Positions 52,851 to 62,761 of a stretch of DNA of 64,000 nt are shown here, piece after piece. Origin of the DNA: Lingula anatina. Lineage: Eukaryota > Brachiopoda > Lingulata > Lingulida > Lingulidae. The first letter of the stretch is position 1. Each line of letters opens with the position of its first letter. The position numbers were made by a program, and so were the translations under genes. The stretch lies in assembly GCF_001039355.2 (NCBI RefSeq), contig NW_019775567.1:1-64000 (forward strand). Direction: 5' to 3'. A model generated the notes under the pieces. That model was not told where the DNA came from. It saw only the letters and a program-made list of their open reading frames with translations, and did no database searches.

Positions 52851-54911
52851 GTCATGATCACCCCCTTCCTCCCTCCACTTCACCTCCCACTTCTGATCAT
52901 TACCCTCACCCACTTAAGATTACATTGTCCAGTCATTATGGTCAGTGGGGGTTGCCAGATAGAGTAGACGAGGTGACAATGGCCCCTGATTGCTGTCAAT
53001 ATGTCTGATAATTGGACACAAAGGAAGAGCTGCAGAAAATAATCTGACAAGAGGTTGTTGCCATGCGCTGTGAATTATTATGACAAATTAAAAGACACCA
53101 GGAAGATTCTTTTCGGAAATTACTTGAGGATTTTTTCTATTATCATTGCACAAAGAATGCCACTGATATTATATAATTTATTATTTTCACTTTATGCCCA
53201 GGTTGGCATTTAAATTCATTTGATATTCGTCATTTAACTACACTACGTCCTTCTAAATGATGTAAAAAATTCTTCATATCCACCCCCCCCTCCCCCAAGT
53301 CAAGTACCAGCTCACCTCTCATCCAGGGACACCCGTCATTAAGCCCCAACACACTTCATTAATTATAAGAACAATTCCAAGTCCATCTCGACCACAAAGA
53401 CCATTCCCTTGACAGGGGTAATGGTTCATAAATTGAATTTATCGGGCAGTTGAGGGCTCTGTGTACATTCAATGTGCTCTTTTCTAATGTAAAAATTGTG
53501 TAATGTGGATTTTAGCATAATTTTAGATATTTTGACCCAAACTTTTGTCTTGGTGAAGTAAAAAGTATGGCAACTTTTTGATGCAAGGTCCATGGCAATT
53601 AAAAAAAAAAAAACATTTACTTACAGGAAGAAGAAAAAGAATTGAGGTTAAAAATATAAAACACTGAATTAAAAGTACCAAGTTATGTTTAATTCAAACA
53701 GAGTGTAATTTACCTTGATATTTACTTTGCCAAATTCAGAGATACAGTCAGGAAATTTATAAAAGCACTAAATAAATTCATAAATTAAACTTAAAATAGA
53801 GACATAACAAAGGACACAGACACCAGTATATGCAAGCCAGGTTGGATTTCCTTAGCGCTGACTATCTTAATTGATTAACTACTTATCTGGAGTAAAATTA
53901 TCAAATATTTGAGCAAGGCCAATACCACTGGCCTAGGTAAGTAGCCATAATGTATGGAGACATAACTCTCTGGCTTTAATAAAGCTTGCTGTAAGACAAA
54001 GAGAGTCAAATTCAGCAGCTTTGGTCTGAATCAGGCTGCAAACTGGGGCAAGCAACTTCTGAAACACGCTTTTTTTTCACTAACAGCAACACATGTTAAA
54101 TGTGCCCACTAACACAAGACTTTATCTGATAAAAGAACCCTTTTAACTTTAAATCTTAATTGTCTGCAATTGTGCACAAGCAAGTTCAATGAATCAGTAA
54201 AATCAAGACACTTTTTAATAGTTCTAAACTTCATTTCTTTGAATGTAGAGATTTCTTTTTTTACTGAAACAATCTTTATGTTCATTAAATTCTTTTCAGA
54301 GGAAACCTGTCTGTCACTCCCACCTTCCTTTTCACAACTGAACTGTGTTGGGAAGACATCAACACAGCAACTGTCACTTCTGTAGCCCTGAGCGAAGGCA
54401 AAACATGACATAACACAAGTCTGATGAGCACTGAGACAATTCACAGCAGACTTCAGTACACACACAATCCTAATCATCAGTCATAAATATAACATATATA
54501 TATATATATATACATAAAACAAAAGTTTAAACATTTACAAAATTCCCAATGTTTGGATTTCAAACTCAAACTATGAATTGCTCATGTAGTGGACAAAGAT
54601 CGCCGTACAAGAGGTCATGACCATAGCATAATCCACAGCATCCTGTAACATCTACCTTGATACTGGCGGGCGGCAGGATTCAAAGGTTTTACAAGAAAGA
54701 CAAGACAGTTCATGTGCTCTTGTACCGCATGTCAGAGGCGTTTCTTTATGCCTTGTAAAGCTCTCTTCAAAGGCGTTGTCTACTTGGTTCTTTTGCTGTG
54801 GCTCAGCAGGCATTGTTTGGAGGTGTATAGGATACGGTGGGGTGGGAGAAAAAATAGATACAAAAAACTGGGACTTTTGAAAATCAGAACAGGTATTGGT
54901 GAAACATACAG

Positions 54912-54945
<34 letters not shown>
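54912..54945. repeat. CT microsatellite
   Basis: CT repeat with one G interruption, about 50 bases before a GA array of opposite sense. Confidence 0.95.
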
Positions 54946-54985
54946 CACATCTACACTACCAAGTCAATTATTCTACCAGCAATGT

Positions 54986-54993
<8 letters not shown>

Positions 54994-55033
<40 letters not shown>

Positions 55034-55050
55034 CATTCATTCATTCATTC
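54994..55050. repeat. GA microsatellite followed by an ATTC tetranucleotide repeat
   Basis: About 18 GA units (54994-55030), then five ATTC units (55031-55050), ending 25 bases before the palindromic element at 55076. Confidence 0.95.
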
Positions 55051-55075
55051 CCACTACTGAACATTATCCTTCTTA

Positions 55076-55320
55076 GGCTTCGTTCACATGCAATGTCTAT
55101 TTTCTATTTTCTATTTTCGGTATGTCTTATGATCACGGTCTGTGCACTGAATATCCCGCCGCGTAATTACTGGCAGCGCGAGCCAGTTACTTATAGTAAC
55201 TTATAGTAACTGGCTCGCGCTGCCAGTAATTACGCCGCATGATATTCAGTGCACAGACCGTGATCATAAGACATACCGAAAATAGAAAATAGAAAATAGA
55301 CATTGCATGTGAACGAAGCC
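55076..55320. mobile_element. Palindromic fold-back MITE with TTA target duplication
   Basis: The element starts GGCTTCGTTCACATGCAATG and ends with its exact reverse complement. The two 115-base arms (55076-55190 and 55206-55320) differ only at about three positions, around CCCGCCGCG on the left versus CGCCGCATG on the right, with a 15-base spacer TTATAGTAACTTATA. TTA flanks both sides (55073-55075 and 55321-55323). A 3-base TTA duplication with ends starting GG is typical of PIF/Harbinger-type elements, which is an inference here. The element has no coding capacity. Near-identical arms imply recent insertion or arm homogenisation. Confidence 0.9.
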
Positions 55321-58300
55321 TTACTCCATATTACCACATCTCTCATAACCCTCCCCTAGACACACAAAATGGGCCTCCCATATTTCAATTACACTCCTGA
55401 AATGACTATATTTAGCTAACATTACCAACACTCCCAAATTGCTCAAGAATCTAACCACCCTCAATCAGCTTCACAATAAACCCAGCCACACTATCCAGGG
55501 TAGGATGAAAACCATTTTCCACACCAGAGCACATAATATTAGTGAAATTATGTCATGTGCCATGTTTGAGGAAAAGAACCAATGGCCATTATTCCAACAA
55601 AGATAATTCATGAAACTGATTAGTTAAAATTCACCAAAAAGCTAAAATTCTGCTAATCAGTTTAAAGATCCCATAGGACCACATTAATACGATCAACTCC
55701 CCTACAAATATCTACTCCAGTTCTTTCAGGCAGGCTTTCTTTGCCTAAAAGATTTACAGTAAAAGTAAATTATGGTCAGGCAGTTTCCGTAGCCCATCTA
55801 TCTTCCCTCATCAAGCTGTCATGCCGACCAACTAGCCATCATTTAGTATTGATGGACTCTAATAGAACTACTCCCCTGCTCTTTTTCTTGACAAAACCTA
55901 AATTGACCACTTTGACCAATGGGTCAGATGTTACACTGACCAGAGCCCCCATTTCCACTGTGGTATAGGGTGGATAGAAAATATTGGCCAATACCAAAAA
56001 GAGTAGGCTTTATGTAGTTAGAACTTGTACTTCTTCTCTTTGTTTCTTCTTTTCAAAAAAAACTTATTCTATCATTGACAATAACATATTTGTGTATATT
56101 TTTTTGGATATTTTTCATTTCCAATAGGCAAATATTTTACATGATAAGCGTGTCGCTATATACTGTACATAATAAAAAACGTCATCCATTCTTTCTCATA
56201 CACATCATTAACTATCACATTCATCCTCATCAGCAGCAGAGTACAGATATAAAACCAAGTCCAGTGCCAAGGTGTCCTTCCCAGGTGTTCATAAACATCT
56301 GGTCACCCCTCCACCTTCTGTTGTCCCCTCCAGCTGGTCTGCTGGCCACTGCCACTGACCGCTGTGGAACATCTTAATTTAATGGTTTAATATGGGGGAG
56401 GGGTACCGTGTCACACACCAGTACAATAGGAGCACATGTGGGCAGAGTCCTGGGCAATATGTCCAGATCAGAAGTGGTTTTAGGCTGTAAGAAAAAAGCA
56501 GGAAAACTGGCTCCATGGTCTGCCCACCTTTTCCCCCCATATACCTGCTGGGGGTTAAAAAGAGAGGTTGCATCTGGAGAGGGAGGGAGTCTGGCTCTTC
56601 TCTCTCTCTGCCCCCCCCCCCTCCCAGCCTGAGGGCCAGCACTATACCCCCTGACTTTACAAATATCGAAGTACTGTTATCTCTACCAAAAGAAATTCCA
56701 CCAACACTGTAAAGACAGCTGACTGGTTTCATGGCAAAAAAAAATATATAAAAATGATCAAAGAAAACAAATAAATGCCTGCCATCCGCATGTAACAAAG
56801 GTGCCCTTTGGCCCTGCCATATAGAATTTCCCTTCCTTTCAGAATCACTTAACCTTTTATTAAACCTTCTGTCAGTTGACAATCTAGAGTGACAAGGGTC
56901 CACAGATTAAAAACCTATAACTTTCCATGTATTTCTAGAACTACAACATATTCCGCAGGCTGCTAGCCAGCTGCCAGGCTAGGCCTGTTACATGTAAATG
57001 ACACTATTCCTGGCCCATCTAGTTGCTCGAGACAGATTTACATTTTCAAAATTTGTGAAAATTTCATATTTTTGTTTTTCAAGAAAAACAACGAAACTCT
57101 GCGTGAAAAAATGCACTCTTTGTTTGTATGAAACCTTCTTCCCCAGTGTCTTGGAGAAGACTAATAATGATTCCATATCAAAGTGTCAACTGTGTCTTTT
57201 CAACTTCAGCCAAGTTGTCTTCTCTCTAAACATATACTTTATGAAGGGAAAAACGGACAATTTATGTTAAGCCATTAGGTTCAAAATATTCCACAGGACC
57301 ATTTGATACAAAAGATCTACCTTGAATAAAAAATTTCATCTAGGTTCCATGTCAATTCTAAAGCTGGGAGGGCTAAGGGGGTAAAAAGATCCTTTTTTTC
57401 GGAACCCCCCCCCCCCCTCCCGCCTCCACTTTCAGATTCCCAGCTTCATATCAGCCCGTGCACTCAATATGTTCTGAGCCACTTTTGAAACTGACTCGAA
57501 CCAGGTGTGTGCCAAGTTAGATTCAGTTATTCCAGTATAAACTTGGCATATAATTAATTAGACAACTGACGTTGATGTCCTGTGACATAATTATCCCACC
57601 AACATTGTGCTGTAACAGCACACATCACATGGGCGGATAAAGGTGGCCGCCATTAATTTTTTAACCAAGAAGCATAAGGGATATTGAGAAAGGAACATTA
57701 AAGATAAATGAAAAGTAGATATTCGTGTCCCTGCATTTCTGATGATGATGCTAATGATGATAGAGATGTATTTCCCTTGTCCTGGTGGATGTTTAACTGC
57801 TCTTTAGTAATCCAATGTGCATCAATCACCATTGTTACAAGATACTCATTACTGAAAGGGTGTTCTTTGAAAAATATTAGTTAGGACTTCCTTTCCTTAA
57901 TTAGCGAACCAAAAAGTTTTATCCCAGTGATTATTTTTCCTCTCATTAAAAAATATTTCAATGGCACCACAATTAAGGTATTCATACACAAAGTAAAACT
58001 CAGAAACTACTGGTTTTATTCAGCTAAATACAACCACCAATATCAGAACAAAAAAGCAAATACAAGTCCTATCTCTTCACTCAATATGTTAAATTCCTCA
58101 GGGTGTGGTTTGCACACACACGGAAGCTGGGGGGTACCTTGTATCACCAGTCTCCTACATAAAATCAACAGCCAACCTCTTGATGCTTCTGAGAAATCAC
58201 TGGCATTCACCAGTTGTTATCGGCAGTCCATCTTCCGTTCTGTTTAGCCAAGGTAAAGGTTTAAAGCAATTAAATGGAAATTACACAGGATTGAAAGTTA

Positions 58301-58974
58301 GTAAATACTGACTAGATAAGCCATAGAGAAAACTCCTGCTTTTCTTGATGGACATTTTTTTTTCAAAATGGGTGAGTGATCAACTTGTTATCCTCCCAGA
58401 TGGCCTTACATGAAGAGGTAAATTACCTGGAAGCTGGATGATCTATACAGGTAGGAAGAAATCCTACCACAGGGCTGACCAAGGAATTCAGAAGCCAGGA
58501 GAAAACAGAGAGGAAAATCCTACACTGTTTAAAGGTTTCAAAATATCCCACTGAGTAGCAGATTCAACATCTTTTTCCTCAATTTACTATTTAATTATCA
58601 TTACACACAATCAGGGCCAATAGAAATGGCATGTGGTCTATCAACCTGGATAGATGTGACTTGATAGGGTGGATTCCTGTTCTAGGGCATTATGTTTGTA
58701 GATACGGGGCCACAAACATGTATAAGTGTAGTTTCAGTGTGTTTTAATGAAGTGGAAGTTGAAGGTAAGCAAACCTGATCTAGAAGTGATGCTGGGTTCA
58801 CCATGACAGTAGATCATTTTAAAACTTCTCTCTCATCAGTTTACACAAGTCTGCAGGTTACAAACATACTATCCATTTAGCAGAACTGGACTGGTAAAAC
58901 TATCTGCTGCGGTCTGATCCTGGGGCTTTTAAATGGGGTTTTATTCATAAGTCTGTCTATCTGTTCCTCTCAGT

Positions 58975-59025
58975 TTCTCTCTCTCTCTCTCTCTCTCTCT
59001 TCCTCCCCCTCTCTCTCTCTATCTC

Positions 59026-59026
<1 letters not shown>
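58975..59026. repeat. CT microsatellite
   Basis: CT repeats interrupted by TTCCTCCCC and TAT. Confidence 0.93.

Positions 59027-59058
<32 letters not shown>
59027..59058. repeat. ATC trinucleotide microsatellite
   Basis: About ten ATC/CAT units directly after the CT tract. Confidence 0.95.
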
Positions 59059-59219
59059 CCATCCCTCACTTATATACATACATGTACAGTCACTTAATTC
59101 AAATGCTTAGTTCTTTTAAGAAACAAAACCTTGCAAAGAATGTTCATCATGGTGGTGAACTTCCCTACATGGTTCAATCTGTCCCATCTCTCCCGATCTC
59201 TTCCAATCTTGTCCTGCAG

Positions 59220-59322
59220 GCTACTGGAAGGTGTTGCCGCCTCCATTACTCTATCTGACCCTGATGAAACCATTTCCTACTACTCCCAGCGTGATCGGCA
59301 CTATAAACAACTTACACTGTAA
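59220..59322 (+). other. Exon-like plus-strand segment ending at a stop, unknown
   Basis: A long pyrimidine tract (CCCATCTCTCCCGATCTC, then TTCCAATCTTGTCCTGCAG) forms a strong acceptor-like site ending at 59219. The following frame runs 33 codons to TAA (59320-59322): LLEGVAASITLSDPDETISY, then YSQRDRHYKQLTL. It could be the last coding exon of an unseen plus-strand gene, or chance. No domain is recognised, and it does not join in phase with the plus-strand candidate at 39818-39942. Confidence 0.18.
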
Positions 59323-60203
59323 TTTGGTCTAACACAAAGACTTTTATTGGACTTGTAAAAAAACACAGTGAGGGATCCATTTAAATTGCAAAACTGAAAC
59401 TAAGTTAGTAAGATAAGACCAAAATGTGGTTCCAATTTGAATAGGGGATGGTTGTTGAAATGGAGTTATGGTGATAGAAATGGCTTTGTTGAAAACAAAG
59501 AAACATCTGGCAACTTTGTGTTGAACTTTCCTTTCCCGTTTTTAAAAACAAGAAAATCAAAATTATATTTCTTAACCTGTTCACAAAAAAGAAAGTAGAA
59601 TGCCAGCAGCTATAATTATTGGTTGGGATAAAGTTGAACTTTTCAGTTCTTCAATAATTCTCCATTTCCACAAGATGAAACTAAATCTTTGAGGAATATA
59701 CTGATAAAAAAAACCCAGACATCAAACCAATCTCATCATGAAAGAAAAGCACACTACAAGCATGAAAAGGTATACTGTCTTTGCCACAAGGCAAAAACCT
59801 CAGAAGACTCACGATATCCCACTACACCCGTCTCTTCCTTGCCTTAAAAAACATAAACATAAAAACTGCCAGTCCACTCCAGTGAGTTTTAATGCCTCGC
59901 TCCCGCTGATGAACTACTGCATGTTAAAAGGTACACCAAAACCGCTGACATTTGAAATAAAAATTGCAAACAAGCAGCTCTGCAGCTTAAAGACGCCAGC
60001 ACTGGGAGGTTGATCCACAGATGACTTCATGGACATGAAGACGAGAGCAATTTGTACAATCAGCGTTAAAGGCAGCAGAGAAATAAGTTGATTGCATTAT
60101 CTCCTGCAGTATAACTATTATATTTAAAACTTTATCATATTATTGTTACTTTGTTACGCATGAAAAGAGGCATAGGGTGCGAAGCAAGGGTAAAGAGAGA
60201 ATA

Positions 60204-60756
60204 GAGAGTTTCCGTTGCCGGTGAGATACGGCGGCTAGATTAATACGTCATCGGTTTGTGCGCACTTGTGACGTTCACCGCATTCATATACCGTCATCCC
60301 ATCTAGTCTGCGGAATACAAGCGCTCCTATCTAGCCAGTGCGGAAGATTATTGAAAATAGTTATTAAAGGTTTTGTTTGCTAATTTATATGACTTATATA
60401 CTTTTTTACAATAGTTCAAGTGTACGTTCATGCAAATTTCGACTTTTTAACAGAGAGGAGCCGCTAGTTTTGGTTTATCAGGCACGTAGTCGGGGGTTGA
60501 TCGTGGGGTTCTTACGAACCGCCATTTTTGTCGGGAAAAATTGCACTTTTGAGTAATATTTGTCTCCTTTTTCATAAAAAAGAATCCCCCCCTTGGAAAT
60601 AGATGGCTACGGGGCCGTATATTGTTATTATTATATTGGAATGAGCGCCAGCATTCCGGGACATTACCGGAACGCGAAGAGAGAAGCGCGTTACTGGATA
60701 CATTAGCACATACGTAACAATCTAGCCGTCGTATCCCAACTGCACCGGAAACTCTC
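60204..60756. mobile_element. 553-bp non-autonomous DNA transposon with about 45-bp terminal inverted repeats
   Basis: The left end begins GAGAGTTTCCG and contains GGATACG-like and CGGCTAGATT motifs; the right end is its inverted match (GAGAGTTTCCGGTGCAGTTG when reversed), agreeing at 38 of the first 45 positions, with ACGT at the inner edge. A second inverted match lies further in (GGAATACAAGCGCTC near 60311, reverse of GAGCGCCAGCATTCC near 60644). TA flanks both ends, as does AAT if the ends are set one base out, so a TA duplication (Tc1/mariner type) or a 3-base duplication are both possible. The interior has no transposase and holds another repeat copy. It is GC-richer and has more CG dinucleotides than its surroundings. 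Confidence 0.8.
60479..60617 (-). mobile_element. Nested copy of the GGCCCGTAGCC repeat family (inverted)
   Basis: Starts AGGCACGTAGTCGGGGGTT and ends GATGGCTACGGGGCCGT, with CTTACGAACC, AAAAATTGCAC and AAGAATCCCCCCCTTGG inside. It has the same plan as the copies at 28831 and 43039 and lies wholly inside the 60204-60756 element. Confidence 0.6.
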
Positions 60757-62107
60757 TAATATTCTGAAGAAGAGTTTTTCATCCACTGCAGAAAGATAAA
60801 ATGAACAGCATTCAGCTACAAAAAAAAAGGAGAGAAAAGCATTTACTTAGCATCAATCAGACTGGATTTGAGAATTATCACTTCCCCATTCACCAAAATT
60901 GGCCCAATGGCTCCCAATTATGTACAGGCAGTCCCAATTCATCAGACTCTCCCTGTGTGGACACCTGGGGTTTGTATCCTAAACAGAAGGTAATCACCTC
61001 TCATTAACATCCATGCAGGTGCCCCAACTGCCCCTCATAGAGAAATACTGTGGCCAGGAGAGTGGATATTGGAAATCAATTTACCTTAATTCATTATGAT
61101 GCTTCCCAAACATAAGGTACTGACCTATACCCTCATAAACATGCAGAGCAGGGCCTTAATTTGGAAGAAAAATGGCCAGGTAAAATGGATGGTCAATATC
61201 AGCTCCACTGATAGCTCATTAAGGACCCTAACATTAAGGAGCAAATGTGGATTTTGAATTTACCAGGGTGCTAAAATAAACAGCACACAGCTTAGGTTGA
61301 TATAGTCAACAAATACGGCCACAATGACTGCACACATACAGAGGGAGGGTGGGGGATGGTAATATCACTATTATTGAAAATTGATCTGAAACGGAGTGAT
61401 TAGAGGGCATGAAGTAGCAGACTTTTGACCTCTGGGCTCATTGGAATAACTATTTAGTTCAATCTCTTGAGGGCAATTTTGCAGGGACCAAGAGTAAATT
61501 TCTCTGTTTTCCACCCAGCCCATTCTTTCCATTCTATGAACTGTGTAAAGAGTTGGGTCTAGTACAAACAATGTTGTATAAGCATTGTTGGCTATTGTGC
61601 TAGCAATGCCGCAGGTCCCCCTTTGATCTGACTACGCCAGCTTTACCTTCTCTAACTTCAATAATGACTTGAATAGGATTCCTTTTGATCTGTGATGTTT
61701 TAATAATCACCAAGCCCTTTTTATCAATGTAGCCATAGCGGTCCTTTTCAGGGTCCCCTTTCAAACTCTTCCCACCGTTATACTATAGATGGAAGTTAGT
61801 GATCTGATAGTGTAAGAAGAACTCTATTTTCTGACAGGAAATAGTAGAATTTTCAAATCTCAGGGACAAGTGGATTAGACAAAGGTTCTATAAACACTTA
61901 GGTTCATTCATCCTGTGCCCAAACTTGTGTAAAAGATCAGTAAGATTACACAAATCACAATAACACGGGGCTTTTTGAATGGGGCTGTCTCCACTGAAGT
62001 ACACACTTCACCTCAACACAGGGCTAAAGAGATGTTAAAAGACAAGTACAAATATAACTCACCCTATCTAATTCTTTTATATATATATAATATATGTGCA
62101 TTTAAAA

Positions 62108-62273
62108 CAGGCCTGCAGTCAGCAGTTTTAAATGGAGTTCTTATTCTGAAAAAGAGGAACTTTTTATGAACCCTCCAAGCTAGCAAAACTTAAGTCATGA
62201 CAAAACTTAGATCAAATTTTGAAGCAGAATTCGACCTTTTCAAACCCACCAAATTTCTTCCCCCCCCATAGGT
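62108..62273 (+). mobile_element. Diverged copy of the GGCCCGTAGCC repeat family
   Basis: Begins CAGGCCTGCAGTCAGCAG and shares AGTTCTTATTCTGAAAAAG, AGATCAAATTTTG and GACCTTTTCAAACCC motifs with the copy at 43039. It ends near CCCCCCCATAGGTGCCC, a degraded right end. Confidence 0.55.
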
Positions 62274-62740
62274 GCCCATATCGTAAGCTTGAAGCGTTAA
62301 AAGTTAAGTGTTTGTCATGATGGCTAAGCATGAGTGGCTCCCTTTTATTGAGTACCCAAAATGAAAAAAAGTGTCACATTTTAACAGTTAAGATTCTACA
62401 GCTACTACTAGGTGACAACCGACCTGTGTCAGCATGCTTCACTGGAACTTTTCTTAACCTTTTAAAAATGCAACTTTTATAGAAGCAACAGAAAACGTAA
62501 CAGTTGAAGAGTTTAACACTTGAGCTAGGCGCTTTCACCAACACAATGGACAAGCATGGATGGCTCCCTCTTCACATTAAAGAAAACCACAATATTTCCA
62601 CACTATTTCTCTGCCCTGATCTGCACTCCCTACTATAGGGTAACAGGATCCCTATAAAACCCCTCTCAATGAGCGAACCAGGGTTACACAGTGGCACTGA
62701 GATAAATAAATCACTCACTATCAAAGAAAAGGCAACTTAC

Positions 62741-62761
62741 TTTTAGGATTATAAAATCCAT
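62741..62761 (-). CDS. Candidate second alternative first exon (7 codons, MDFIILK) of the PDZRN-like gene
   Basis: On the minus strand an ATG is followed by seven codons (MDFIILK) and then the donor AAA/GTAAGT, in phase 0, compatible with the PDZ exon at 13768-14048 about 48.7 kb downstream. An in-frame TAA lies about 36 bases before the ATG. Sequence further upstream (62800-63200) is richer in GC than its surroundings and has a TATA-like TTTATAAAC near 63160 in the correct orientation, so it could be a promoter plus 5' leader. A separate upstream ATG (followed by TCA TAA) would be a very short upstream ORF. So short a coding part could easily arise by chance. Confidence 0.22.

Larger units (their letters stand above)
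25508..62740 (-). other. Long non-coding stretch (intronic or intergenic) with transposons and microsatellites
   Basis: More than 37 kb with no recognisable conserved protein on either strand. It would be intron if the 62741-62761 first exon is real, otherwise upstream intergenic DNA or the intron before the RING-encoding exons. It contains the mobile elements at 28831, 29658, 43039, 55076, 60204 and 62108, tandem repeats at 41896 and 46935, and several exon-like segments, all listed separately. Bases 30000-39800 hold no repeat larger than a CA microsatellite and nothing gene-like that I can support. Confidence 0.55.

Noticed and set aside
54109-54477. 122-codon minus-strand open frame
   Set aside because: No recognisable domain, no splice-site support, and the opposite strand is also open over much of it.
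54712-55206. 164-codon plus-strand open frame
   Set aside because: It crosses CT, GA and ATTC microsatellites and one arm of the palindromic element; the Ser-Leu and Arg-Glu runs are repeat artefacts.
56379-56903. 174-codon minus-strand open frame, the longest in the window
   Set aside because: It runs through low-complexity sequence (poly-G/GA giving GGGGGREREE and T-rich giving FFVFFDHFYIFFF), has no domain, and one such frame is about what chance gives in 64 kb read in six frames.
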